Shown: piece by piece, positions 1 through 8,690 of the stretch
Layout of the letters: every line of letters begins with the position of its first letter
Position numbering within the stretch: position 1 is the first letter of the stretch
Assembly: GCF_025060895.1 (NCBI RefSeq)
Contig: NZ_JANZKV010000039.1
Span: 57,148-121,147 of the forward strand
Direction: 5' to 3'
Source: Stieleria sedimenti
Lineage (GTDB): Bacteria; Planctomycetota; Planctomycetia; Pirellulales; Pirellulaceae
Length of the DNA stretch: 64,000 nt
Notes under the pieces: model-generated
What the model was told of the DNA's origin: nothing
Database searches by the model: none
The model's input: the letters and a program-made list of their open reading frames with translations, nothing else
Program-made: the position numbers and the translations under genes

Positions 1-1
1 C

Positions 2-871
2 GTCAAACGCGCAACCGGCTCTCCCGATACGGTGCCCAGGTGGATGGGCGGACGGATTCCGCTGTCGAGCGAATTGAGTGCCGCGCTGCGCGGGAAGATC
101 GCCGAAGCAGCTGCCGGTGAGTTGATCGGCAGCGAAATGAAGTCGCTGAGGAACCTGCTCAAACTTCAGCAACGCTGGAGCGTGTTGCCGAAACAGGATG
201 AACTGCTGGTCGAGCGGATTCGATCTCGCGGACGCTATCAACTGTTCCTGTTTCCCTTCGAAGGTCGATTGGTTCACGAAGGGCTGGCCGCCTTGTTCGC
301 CTATCGGATCTCGCGATACCAAAAGACAACGCTGACGATGGCGTGCAACGACTATGGATTGGTGCTGGAATCACCGCATGAAGTCGATGTGAAGGAAGCC
401 ATCGAGCGCGGATTGTTTTCGACCGAGGAGTTGGTGGGGGATCTTTACAGCAGCATGAACGCGACGGAGATGGCGAAGCGTCAATTTCGCCAGATCGCTC
501 GGGTTGCCGGTCTGATTCATCCGGGGTACCCCGGGCAACCCAAGAAAGCCAGCCATCTGCAGGCGAGCAGCAACCTGTTTTTCGATGTCTTTCACGAGTA
601 CGATCCGAACAATCTGCTGTTGCAGCAAAGCCGACGAGAGGTGTTGGAGTTTCAGCTTGAAGCCAATCGAATGCTCGCGGCGCTGGACCGCATCGGCGAA
701 AGCCGGGTGCTGATCCAGACGCCGCGCAAAGTGACGCCGCTGGCGTTTCCGCTGTTGGTCGACAAACTGAGGGAACGCGTCAGCAGCGAATCGTTGCGGG
801 ATCGCGTCGCGCGGATGCAAGCGGAATTGGAAAAAGCGGCGGATCGAACGTTGCCGGGCGACCAGGAATAA
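2..871 (+). CDS. C-terminal part of ligase-associated Lhr-type DEXH helicase (truncated by window edge)
   Basis: The frame is open to the left edge of the window, so the ATP-binding helicase half lies outside; 289 codons plus stop remain. The visible part begins with a PRWMGGRIPLSSEL stretch and continues through the Lhr/HrpB-like C-terminal region (FLFPFEGRLVHEGLAALFAYR), as in the DEXH helicases that sit beside an ATP-dependent DNA ligase and a PdeM nuclease. The predicted role is DNA unwinding in repair. The next gene, 158 bp downstream, is the matching PdeM-type phosphoesterase, which supports the call. An internal GTG at 32 is not the true start. The ligase gene would be expected upstream, outside the window. 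Confidence 0.88.
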   Translation, partial: VKRATGSPDTVPRWMGGRIPLSSELSAALRGKIAEAAAGELIGSEMKSLRNLLKLQQRWSVLPKQDELLVERIRSRGRYQLFLFPFEGRLVHEGLAALFAYRISRYQKTTLTMACNDYGLVLESPHEVDVKEAIERGLFSTEELVGDLYSSMNATEMAKRQFRQIARVAGLIHPGYPGQPKKASHLQASSNLFFDVFHEYDPNNLLLQQSRREVLEFQLEANRMLAALDRIGESRVLIQTPRKVTPLAFPLLVDKLRERVSSESLRDRVARMQAELEKAADRTLPGDQE

Positions 872-982
872 ACAGAGGCGGAAAAGAATTCAGCAAACGT
901 TGGTGTCTAGCCTTCAGGCGATTCTCAGTCGCTGCGACGCAGCGACAGTGGGCGGCGAAAGCCTGCACACCAGCGTTTTTCT

Positions 983-1018
983 GCGGCACCCTAAGTTTTA
1001 ACGTTCCCAGAGCACCAG
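983..1018. repeat. Dispersed intergenic repeat, family D (GCACCCTAAGTTT type)
   Basis: The segment reads GGCACCCTAAGTTTTAACGTT and lies just upstream of the pdeM GTG start. Closely related strings occur at 26511-26543 and 60295-60327, the latter two followed by GTTGACGAAG and an AGTACT or AGCACT end. The function is unknown. Confidence 0.6.
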
Positions 1019-1029
1019 GTCTTTCTATC

Positions 1030-1689
1030 GTGCCGCACACCATCGACATCCAGCTAGCCGGACAGGTGCTTCGATTGTTTGCCCGGCGCTGCGTTTATTG
1101 GCCGGCCGAAGACATGCTGTTGGTCGCCGACACGCATTTGGGGAAAGAGGCCACGTTTCGTCGTCACGGGATTCCGGTTCCGGTCGGCAGCACGCAAGGC
1201 ACACTGTCAACGATCGCAAGTGTGTTGCGGCAGACGGACGCGACGCGATTGTGCATCCTGGGAGATCTGTTTCATGCGCGGTCATCGTTGTCCGTCGAGA
1301 TTCGTCATCAGGTTGATGCTTTTTTTGACGAATTCGCACACCTGGAATTTTCGTTGATCTTGGGAAATCATGACGCGCAGGTCGGTCGACTTCCGGCGGC
1401 TTGGCCGATCACGGTTCGTGAGCCCGGGTGGTGTATCGGTACGGTCGCGTTGGGGCATCATCCCGGGGAACCTCCCGAGGGAGCCGACTTGTACGTGTGC
1501 GGCCATTTGCATCCGGCGATTCGCTTTCGCGTTGGTCGCGAGTCGGCGGGCAAACTGCCATGTTTTTGGCATTCCGCCGGATGCCTGGTCCTGCCTGCGA
1601 TCGGAGAATTCACTGGGACGCATCAGATTCGCCCGCGACAAAATGACTCGACTTGGTTCATCGCGGGCAACGACATTCACTCGTTGTAG
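1030..1689 (+). CDS. pdeM: Ligase-associated metallophosphoesterase/endonuclease PdeM
   Basis: This 219-residue protein is a calcineurin-like phosphoesterase of the ligase-associated PdeM type. The metal-binding motifs are in order: DTHLGKEATFRRHGIP near residue 36, GDLFHARSS near residue 80, GNHD near residue 114, and a closing GHLHP near residue 160. Family knowledge links PdeM to the ligase-Lhr DNA repair cassette, where it acts as a phosphoesterase or nuclease. The start is GTG at 1030; no strong ribosome binding site is visible. It follows the helicase gene in the same direction, separated by 158 bp that hold a family D repeat, so independent transcription is possible. Confidence 0.9.
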   Translation: MPHTIDIQLAGQVLRLFARRCVYWPAEDMLLVADTHLGKEATFRRHGIPVPVGSTQGTLSTIASVLRQTDATRLCILGDLFHARSSLSVEIRHQVDAFFDEFAHLEFSLILGNHDAQVGRLPAAWPITVREPGWCIGTVALGHHPGEPPEGADLYVCGHLHPAIRFRVGRESAGKLPCFWHSAGCLVLPAIGEFTGTHQIRPRQNDSTWFIAGNDIHSL

Positions 1690-1837
1690 TTTGGCGATCG
1701 AGTGCTGTTCCGATCGGGGCTGACAATCGGAGCGAAAAATGGCAATTTCGTGAGGGTGAAGAATTGCTGTGCGTCCGATACCGCTATCATGCGTCTCGCG
1801 GTTCCCGCTTTTCACTGACGACCACCACGAACGGGCC

Positions 1838-2179
1838 ATGCTTGCGACAACAGTGCTTTCGACAACAGTTGTGTCGGTTTTCGGCAACATCTTGGCGCTT
1901 GACGAGACAGCCGCTCGCGGGCTTTCCATTGCCGTGGCAGGCATGCTGATCGTGATGTTTGCGCTCACGTTCATCAGTCTATTCATCGCCGCATCGCCTC
2001 GTATTCTCGCCGCGGTCGCCAAAGTCTATCCGGAGCCTGTCGAGCGTCATCGCAAGCGGCCGGATCCGAAGGGTCAATCTGGTGATGACGAAGTCGTTCT
2101 GGCGGCAATCGGATTTGTGTTGCACACCGAGTTTCAGCGTCAGTGCGCGGCCGAAAACGCGACGATGAAGAAAGGATGA
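1838..2179 (+). CDS. oadG: Sodium pump decarboxylase gamma subunit (OadG family)
   Basis: This is a small protein of 113 residues. One transmembrane helix (about residues 23-50) is followed by a polar tail, then a hydrophobic stretch EVVLAAIGFVLHTEF, the usual OadG pattern. OadG anchors the alpha subunit to the membrane beta subunit of Na+-translocating decarboxylases. The call rests as much on position as on sequence, since oadB and a biotinylated alpha subunit follow. ATG at 1838 was preferred because the 23 residues added by the GTG at 1769 are not membrane-like, but the start is uncertain. Confidence 0.72.
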   Translation: MLATTVLSTTVVSVFGNILALDETAARGLSIAVAGMLIVMFALTFISLFIAASPRILAAVAKVYPEPVERHRKRPDPKGQSGDDEVVLAAIGFVLHTEFQRQCAAENATMKKG

Positions 2180-2232
2180 CGGCGAGAGGAACGTGGGGCA
2201 GTTGTTGGCACTGTGGATTGTGAAGGTAATCG

Positions 2233-3399
2233 ATGGATATCCTCCAAGAGTTTATAAAAACGACCGGCTTCTGGTCGCTCGGACCCGGCAACGTGGTCAT
2301 GATCGTGATCGGGATTGTGTTCATCGCGTTGGCGATCACAAAAGATTACGAGCCGTTGCTACTGGTCCCGATCGGAATGGGTGCGATCGTCGGCAACATC
2401 CCGTTGATCGAAGGCATGTCGTTGAGTGTCTACGACATGCATCGGTGGGTGATTGAAGACGGGCAAGTCAATTATCAGCCAGGCAGTGTGCTGAGCTATT
2501 TGTATTTTGGTGTGAGCTGGGGCATTTACCCGCCGTTGGTCTTTTTGGGCATCGGCGCGATGACAGATTTTTCCACGATGCTTTCCAATCCGAAGCTTGT
2601 TCTGCTGGGAGCGGCGGCGCAAGTCGGCGTCTTTCTGACGTTCCTCGGTGCCATATGGCTCGGATTTGATTTGAAGCAGGCCGGTGCGATCGGGATCATC
2701 GGCGGTGCCGACGGGCCGACCGCGATCTTTCTCTCGTCCAAGCTCGCTCCCGAATTGCTCGGCGCGATCGCGATCGCCGCCTATTCCTACATGGCGTTGG
2801 TTCCGGTGATCCAGCCGCCGATCATGCGGTTGCTGACCACGCGTGACGAGCGACTGATCCGGATGAAGCCGCCGCGCAAGGTCTCACGCCGCGAAAAGAT
2901 GATCTTTCCCGTTGCGGCCTTTCTGATTTGCACCCTGGTCGCACCCGGGGCGATGGTGCTGTTGGGGATGCTGTTCTTTGGCAACCTGTTGAAGGAGAGC
3001 ATGGTGACCGAGCGGTTGGCCAACACGGCGCGGACGGCGATGATCGATATCGTCACGGTCTTGTTGGGTTTTTCCGTCGGCGCCAGCACCGAAGCGAGCA
3101 CGTTTTTGACGCGGCAGTCCCTGTTGATTTTTGGACTCGGCGCGTTGGCGTTCGCGATTGCCACCGCCGGTGGCGTGTTGTTCGCCAAGTTGATGAACCT
3201 GTTTTTGAAAGAAAAGATCAACCCGTTGGTAGGAGCCGCCGGTGTCTCCGCGGTCCCCGATTCGGCCCGCGTGGTGCAGATGGTGGGTCAGCAAGAAGAC
3301 CCGCACAATTTTTTGTTGATGCATGCGATGGCACCCAACGTGGCCGGTGTGATCGGTTCGGCGATTGCCGCGGGTGTGTTGTGGGCTGTGCTCACCTAG
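2233..3399 (+). CDS. oadB: Na+-translocating decarboxylase beta subunit
   Basis: This 388-residue polytopic protein is the Na+ channel subunit of oxaloacetate/methylmalonyl-CoA-type decarboxylases. It has about nine to eleven hydrophobic segments, the family signature IGIIGGADGPTAIFLSSKLA (about residues 154-173), and a C-terminal NPLVGAAGVSAVPDSARVVQ segment. In this family decarboxylation of the carboxybiotin is coupled to Na+ export. It lies between the gamma and alpha subunits (53 bp after oadG, 59 bp before the alpha gene), so one operon is likely. The stop codon lies in a 13-bp direct repeat (3388-3400 and 3408-3420). Confidence 0.95.
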   Translation: MDILQEFIKTTGFWSLGPGNVVMIVIGIVFIALAITKDYEPLLLVPIGMGAIVGNIPLIEGMSLSVYDMHRWVIEDGQVNYQPGSVLSYLYFGVSWGIYPPLVFLGIGAMTDFSTMLSNPKLVLLGAAAQVGVFLTFLGAIWLGFDLKQAGAIGIIGGADGPTAIFLSSKLAPELLGAIAIAAYSYMALVPVIQPPIMRLLTTRDERLIRMKPPRKVSRREKMIFPVAAFLICTLVAPGAMVLLGMLFFGNLLKESMVTERLANTARTAMIDIVTVLLGFSVGASTEASTFLTRQSLLIFGLGALAFAIATAGGVLFAKLMNLFLKEKINPLVGAAGVSAVPDSARVVQMVGQQEDPHNFLLMHAMAPNVAGVIGSAIAAGVLWAVLT

Positions 3400-3458
3400 C
3401 AGAGCCGGTGCTCACCTAGCTGTTTGTAAGAGCGTGTTTTGATAACGAGGAAAACGAC

Positions 3459-5294
3459 GTGTCGAAAAAGAAAGTCAACTTCATGTGCACCGCATTCCGT
3501 GACGGATTTCAATCCGTGTTCGGCGCCCGCGTGTTCACCAAAGATTTTCTGCCGGCAGTGGAAGCGGCACGCGATGCGGGGATCAGTTGGTTCGAAGCCG
3601 GGGGCGGGGCCCGGTTTCAGTCGCTGTATTTTTACTGCAACGAGAACGCGTTTGACATGATGGACGCGTTTCGTGAAACCGCCGGGCCGGATGCGAACTT
3701 GCAGACGTTGGCCCGGGGCGTCAACGTCGTCGGGCTGGATTCGCAGTCCAGCGACATCGTCAAACTTCATGCCGAGATGTTCAAGAAACACGGCATGACC
3801 ACGATTCGCAACTTCGACGCGCTCAACGATGTCAACAACCTGATCTACAGCGGCCAGTGCATCGTCGATGCGGGGCTGAAACACCAGGTGTGTGTGACGC
3901 TGATGGAGCTGCCGCCGGGGTGCGTCGGTGCCCATGACGCGGCCTTTTACGCCCGCACCTTGCAACAAATCCTCGACGCCGACATCCCCTTCGATGCCGT
4001 CTGTTTCAAAGACGCTTCGGGGACGGCGGTGCCTTCGAAAGTCTACGAGACGATTAAGGCGGCGCGACGGATGTTGCCCGCGGGAACCTTTATCCATTTT
4101 CACACGCACGAAACCGCCGGCGTTAGCGTGTTGGCCAACAAGGCCGCACTCGACGCGGGGGCCGATGCAATCGATTTGTCCATGGCACCGTGTTCGGGAG
4201 GAACCTGCCAGCCGGACATTCTGGTGATGTGGCATGCGCTCCGCGGCAGCGACTACGAACTGGATGTCGACGTCGAAAAAGTCCGTGAGGCCGAAGAGGT
4301 TTTCAAGGACTGCATGAGCGATTACTTTCTGCCGCCCGAGGCGACCGCCGTCGAACCGCTGATTCCCTGGAGCCCGATGCCCGGTGGCGCGTTGACCGCC
4401 AACACCCAGATGCTGCGTGACAACGGCATCATGGAAAAGTATCCCGAGATCATCGTGGCGATGAGCGACGTCGTCCGCAAAGGGGGCTACGGCACCTCGG
4501 TGACGCCCGTGTCGCAGTTCTATTTTCAGCAGGCGTTCAACAACGTGATGTTCGGCCCCTGGAAGAAGATTGCCGAACCGTACGGAAAGATGGTGCTCGG
4601 TTATTTCGGCAAAACGCCTGTCGAGCCCGATCCCGAGGTGGTTCGATTGGCCGCCGAACAGCTCAAATTGGAACCGACGACGCGACCGGTCTTGGAGATC
4701 AATGACGCCGACCCCACCAAGGGCATCGCCGCGGCGACGGCGGTCCTGGAAAATGAGGGGTTGCCGGTGACCGAGGAGAACATTTTCATCGCTTCGACGT
4801 GCAAAGAGAAAGGCATCAAGTTTCTCAAGGGCGAAGCCGAAGTAGGCGTGCGGAAAATCGACAAAGCGGCTGAGGCTGCCAAGTCCGTCGAAGCCGCTCA
4901 GCTGACCGGCAAGCCACAGACAGGACCCGCCGAGTACACGGTCACGGTCAACGGCGAAGACATCATGATGGCGTTCGAGGGCGATGTGGTTACCGTCGGT
5001 GGCCGAGTCTATCGCGTGGCGATTCGCCCCGAAGATTCCGCGGCGCCGACACCGCAAGTCGGCAACAGCACCGGTGCGTCCACCGAGATTAAATCGCAAA
5101 TGCCCGGGGCCGTGTTCAAGCAATTGGTCCAGCCGGGCGACCACGTTCACTCCGGTGATCCGATTCTGATCTTGGAAGCGATGAAGATGGAAATGGAAAT
5201 CAATTCCACCATCGATGGAACGGTTGATGAAGTCCGTGTCGCGGTCGGCGACCACGTCACCACCGGTCAAGTCCTGGCGACGATCAAAGCGTAG
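3459..5294 (+). CDS. oadA: Biotin-dependent decarboxylase alpha subunit / pyruvate carboxylase B-type carboxyltransferase
   Basis: This 611-residue protein has an N-terminal carboxyltransferase TIM barrel (metal site HFHTHETAG; CFKDASGT loop), a PYC-OADA helical domain, and a C-terminal biotinyl domain with EAMKME, whose lysine is about residue 576. With oadG and oadB it should form a membrane Na+ pump, probably acting on oxaloacetate, though the substrate cannot be read from sequence. The first motif is divergent: CTAFRDGFQSVFGAR replaces the usual TLRDAHQSLLATR. The start is GTG at 3459 with a GAGG 8 bp before it. Biotin ligase is not in the window. Confidence 0.9.
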   Translation: MSKKKVNFMCTAFRDGFQSVFGARVFTKDFLPAVEAARDAGISWFEAGGGARFQSLYFYCNENAFDMMDAFRETAGPDANLQTLARGVNVVGLDSQSSDIVKLHAEMFKKHGMTTIRNFDALNDVNNLIYSGQCIVDAGLKHQVCVTLMELPPGCVGAHDAAFYARTLQQILDADIPFDAVCFKDASGTAVPSKVYETIKAARRMLPAGTFIHFHTHETAGVSVLANKAALDAGADAIDLSMAPCSGGTCQPDILVMWHALRGSDYELDVDVEKVREAEEVFKDCMSDYFLPPEATAVEPLIPWSPMPGGALTANTQMLRDNGIMEKYPEIIVAMSDVVRKGGYGTSVTPVSQFYFQQAFNNVMFGPWKKIAEPYGKMVLGYFGKTPVEPDPEVVRLAAEQLKLEPTTRPVLEINDADPTKGIAAATAVLENEGLPVTEENIFIASTCKEKGIKFLKGEAEVGVRKIDKAAEAAKSVEAAQLTGKPQTGPAEYTVTVNGEDIMMAFEGDVVTVGGRVYRVAIRPEDSAAPTPQVGNSTGASTEIKSQMPGAVFKQLVQPGDHVHSGDPILILEAMKMEMEINSTIDGTVDEVRVAVGDHVTTGQVLATIKA

Positions 5295-5425
5295 GTGGTT
5301 CGGACGGCATTTCGACGCCGCGTTCCGGGATTCGCAATCGCCGGGCTTCGCAATGGTCAGGCTTCGCAATGGATCGACTTGTCGGGTGGGCCATGACGAA
5401 GCATTGTACATTTCATTGTGATCTG

Positions 5426-7351
5426 ATGAACAAGAAATCTGGATGGGCGATGATTGCGATCGTCGCTGTGGGGGTCATTGCGTGGAGCCTTTCCGCCCCG
5501 CAACGTGATACGGAGCCGGGTGAGAATGCGACGCCTCTTCCGGTTGCCGACTCACCGTCAGCTTCGTCGCTCGAACCCACAACGTTAGTTGCCGCACGCC
5601 CCGTGGTCGACCGCAGCGGGGGATACATCGGATCGGAGTCCTGTGGGAAATGTCACCCGGACTACCACCAATCGTGGCACGAATCCTACCACCGCACGAT
5701 GACCCAACCGATCACCTCGGAAACGGCGCCGGCGGCGATCATCAATCAAAGCGTGGTGGTCCAAGGACGAACGTACCGGTTCCATCGTCGCAATGACGAG
5801 TTCTTCGTCGAACTGGACGACCCGGTCGCAAACGGCAAACGCATGACGCGTCGTCTGGTGTTGATGACGGGGTCACACCACATGCACATTTTTTGGTACG
5901 AATCCGGCTTCGACAAAACACCCGCCCAGTTGCCGATCTTGTTCCTGATCGATCAGCAGCGATGGATCCCAAGGCAGAGTGCGTTTCTACGACCACCCAA
6001 CATGGAAAAAGGGCATGAGTTGGGACGCTGGAACGAAACGTGTTGCCAATGTCATTCGACCTATCCCCGCACCCGTCCGGATCCCAACGAGCCGACCTGG
6101 GACACGCGGGTGAGTGATTTTGGGATCACGTGTGAAGCCTGCCATGGGCCGGGTGAACCGCACGTTGTGTTTCATCAAACCGATTCCGGCGATTCGAGGC
6201 CAGCGGCCGATCCGATCGTCAATCCGTTGGACTTGCCCTCCGACACTCGATCCGACATGTGCGGCCAATGTCATGGCATCATGATGGTCAACATCGATGA
6301 TGCGGCCGACCAAGAGGAGTTCTTCCGCTTGGGCCGTCGCTTCCGCCCCGGAGACAATTTGGGCGAGGCCTATTTTCTCAAACTCGTCCGTGGAAGCAAG
6401 GAGCATTGGGACAGCGAAACATTTGGCAAGTTCAATGCACTGCCGGGGAAATTTCACGGACACTTTTGGCCCGACGGAGAGGTTCGGGTGTCCGGACGCG
6501 ATTACACCGGAATGATCGAGTCGAAGTGTTTTCAACAGGGGGAGCTGTCGTGCATGTCGTGTCACACGATGCACCAGCAGGATCTCGCGCTGCAGTCGGA
6601 ATGGAAGAACGACCAGTTGAAACCGGAAATGCGGGGCGACGCCGCGTGCCTGCAGTGTCATCCGAGTTATCAAGAGTTGGGGACGCGGCACACGCATCAC
6701 CCGATCGATTCCGAAGGCAGCCGTTGCATGAATTGCCACATGCCGCACACCGTCTACGGGATTCTCAAAACCATTCGCTCGCACACGATTTCCAGCCCCT
6801 CTGTCGCGACCACCATCGACACCGGTCGCCCCAACGCCTGTAACCTTTGCCACCTGGATCATACGTTGGAGCAGACGGCGACTCATTTGGCCGCGTGGTA
6901 TGGACATGACAAACCGGAATTGGCGCCGATCGAACAGAACACCGCTGCTTCGCTGTTGTATTTCCTCGGCGGCGATGCCGCTCAACGGGTGTTGCAAGTC
7001 AACGCGTTCCAATGGAAACCCGCCCAGGAAGCATCGGGTACCGATTGGATGCGATTCTATCTGCTGATGGGCATGGAAGATCCCTACGATGCCATTCGAC
7101 TGATTTCCGAACGTGCGTACCGGTCGCTTCCCGGCGAACGAGATTCCGATGGATCAACGCTGGACTATGACTTTCTCGACCCACCGCAAGGACGTGGAGA
7201 GAAGCTCCGCGGCGAGTATCAGAAGGTCTTCCAGACCCGGCTGAAACCCAATGACGCCTTGCTGATCGCCCCGGACGGCTTTCTGAACCGGGCACGATTT
7301 GGTTTTTTGACACAGCAACGCAACGGCCGACCGGTGTACCTGCAGGAATGA
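5426..7351 (+). CDS. Secreted or membrane-anchored octahaem c-type cytochrome
   Basis: This 641-residue protein has an N-terminal hydrophobic helix (signal or anchor, about residues 7-23) and eight CxxCH motifs: CGKCH, CCQCH, CEACH, CGQCH, CMSCH, CLQCH, CMNCH and CNLCH, between about residues 73 and 473. It resembles the cytochrome c554/multihaem family found widely in planctomycetes. The final 160 residues lack haem motifs. The exact electron donor and acceptor are unknown. ATG at 5426 starts immediately before the hydrophobic helix; an earlier ATG at 5369 would add a Cys-containing leader. A polytopic membrane protein lies convergent, 21 bp away. Confidence 0.87.
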   Translation: MNKKSGWAMIAIVAVGVIAWSLSAPQRDTEPGENATPLPVADSPSASSLEPTTLVAARPVVDRSGGYIGSESCGKCHPDYHQSWHESYHRTMTQPITSETAPAAIINQSVVVQGRTYRFHRRNDEFFVELDDPVANGKRMTRRLVLMTGSHHMHIFWYESGFDKTPAQLPILFLIDQQRWIPRQSAFLRPPNMEKGHELGRWNETCCQCHSTYPRTRPDPNEPTWDTRVSDFGITCEACHGPGEPHVVFHQTDSGDSRPAADPIVNPLDLPSDTRSDMCGQCHGIMMVNIDDAADQEEFFRLGRRFRPGDNLGEAYFLKLVRGSKEHWDSETFGKFNALPGKFHGHFWPDGEVRVSGRDYTGMIESKCFQQGELSCMSCHTMHQQDLALQSEWKNDQLKPEMRGDAACLQCHPSYQELGTRHTHHPIDSEGSRCMNCHMPHTVYGILKTIRSHTISSPSVATTIDTGRPNACNLCHLDHTLEQTATHLAAWYGHDKPELAPIEQNTAASLLYFLGGDAAQRVLQVNAFQWKPAQEASGTDWMRFYLLMGMEDPYDAIRLISERAYRSLPGERDSDGSTLDYDFLDPPQGRGEKLRGEYQKVFQTRLKPNDALLIAPDGFLNRARFGFLTQQRNGRPVYLQE

Positions 7352-7372
7352 TGCTGTTCTTGTGGCCGCCAA

Positions 7373-8602
7373 TCACCTTCGGCTCGTCACGTTCACGGGT
7401 GACCTGCAACTGGCAAGGCAAGCGATCGCACCGACCAGGACCAGCAGCGGTCCAAGGCTGAGTGCCAGCGGTGGCATGGAAGTGACCGTTTGCAGCAGCA
7501 GCATTGCCAGTGTGAGCACACAGCCCACGATGAATGCGGACGACGCGATCTTGGGGTGCCATTTCACTTCACTCTTTCCGGCACCCTCACGCGAGAGGAG
7601 AATCGACATCATACCGAGCACGATGCAATAGCTGTGCGCTAAACGTGTCAGGCGTCGCGGCAGCGCGTTGTAGTCACCCATGAATTCAGGTGTCGGAAAC
7701 GGACCCTCGAAGGCATACAGCCCGATCAACATGCCGGCCGACGTCGACGCGGCGATCAGGAACCAACCCCAGCGTTCCATACTTTCGCCATGCTTCATCG
7801 CAAGGACCAGGCCCGAGTACACGCCGATCACGACGGCGGTCGCCGGTAATGCCAGCAGGTATTTCAGGTGCATCGTGGTGAAGCAGGCGAGGGCGAGAAT
7901 CAATGGCATGCCGACCGCCCCGATCGCCAAGCTGGCTCCGCCCCGATTCGCTTTGGCCTGGTACGGGCCGGCTCGCCGGGCGACCCCGTAGTACAGCAGG
8001 GTCAACACCGACAACGCAATCGCGGCCACTCGAGCCAGACGCAACATCCGCAACCGGACGCCGTCTTCGCTGCCGAGCTGCTCCAGGATCCAAGCTTCGG
8101 GCAGGATCGGACGCAGACCGGCCATGAAATCTAAAAGCATCCCGAAGCACGCCACCGGCAGAATCACCCTGATCTGCCTTGCGTAGACGCCCGACGGGCC
8201 GACCCACAACAGGAACGCGAACCCGCTGAAATTGACCAGGCTGCCGAACAGCACCAACCAGTGACACGCCGGCCACCACAATCCGAGTGCGTAGCCCGCG
8301 ATGTAGCTGCCGGCGCCGATCGCGGTCAGTAGCGCGGCGGTTGTCCGTGCCCGACGATCGAACGCGGCAGTCGCCAGCAAATGCGCCATTGCCAGCTGCA
8401 GAAACGCCATCGCGATCACCACGCCGTGGGCGTGCCGGACGGCGAGGCGAACACCGCCGTCAGAATCGGCGGCTGAGCTCGCATCCAACAGCCATGGATC
8501 CAAGGCCGCGGACAACGCCAATCCGATCAACAGCGTCGTCCAGCCCAGCAGTCGGTTCAGGTTGCCCGCCGAGACAAAGCCGTCGTCGTTCGGTTGCGTC
8601 AT
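7373..8602 (-). CDS. Polytopic membrane protein of unknown function with intramembrane histidines
   Basis: This 409-residue protein has about 11-12 hydrophobic segments. I do not recognise a named family. Histidines fall in or next to membrane segments: RHAHGVVIAMAF (second segment), QLAMAHLLA, WWPACHWLVL, FTTMHLKYLL and RLAHSYCIVLGMMS. This is reminiscent of haem-copper-oxidase-like or other haem-binding membrane proteins, but that is only a visual impression. The neighbouring octahaem cytochrome gene is convergent, so co-transcription is not implied. The radical SAM gene lies upstream on the same strand, with a family A repeat half-site in the 85-bp gap. Confidence 0.7.
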   Translation of the reverse strand: MTQPNDDGFVSAGNLNRLLGWTTLLIGLALSAALDPWLLDASSAADSDGGVRLAVRHAHGVVIAMAFLQLAMAHLLATAAFDRRARTTAALLTAIGAGSYIAGYALGLWWPACHWLVLFGSLVNFSGFAFLLWVGPSGVYARQIRVILPVACFGMLLDFMAGLRPILPEAWILEQLGSEDGVRLRMLRLARVAAIALSVLTLLYYGVARRAGPYQAKANRGGASLAIGAVGMPLILALACFTTMHLKYLLALPATAVVIGVYSGLVLAMKHGESMERWGWFLIAASTSAGMLIGLYAFEGPFPTPEFMGDYNALPRRLTRLAHSYCIVLGMMSILLSREGAGKSEVKWHPKIASSAFIVGCVLTLAMLLLQTVTSMPPLALSLGPLLVLVGAIACLASCRSPVNVTSRR

Positions 8603-8624
8603 CGGTTCAATGCCTCGCTACGGT

Positions 8625-8690
8625 GTTAGCGGCAGGGCGCGAGCCCTCCGGTCGGAGCAACCTGTACCCTTCAAGGTTGATGAACCGCTA
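8625..8690. repeat. Family A palindromic repeat, left arm only
   Basis: The GTTAGCGGCAGGGCGCGAGC arm of the family A hairpin is present (8625-8652), but the complementary right arm is missing; only a short CCGCTA remains at 8685. It lies between two minus-strand genes. Confidence 0.65.

Noticed and set aside
3396..5411. 671-residue minus-strand ORF opposite the decarboxylase alpha gene
   Set aside because: It is antisense to a clear enzyme, is His/Arg/Asp-rich without domain motifs, and arises from high GC and codon bias.
5987..7012. 341-residue ORF antisense to the octahaem cytochrome
   Set aside because: The plus-strand frame has eight CxxCH sites; the antisense frame has no family features.
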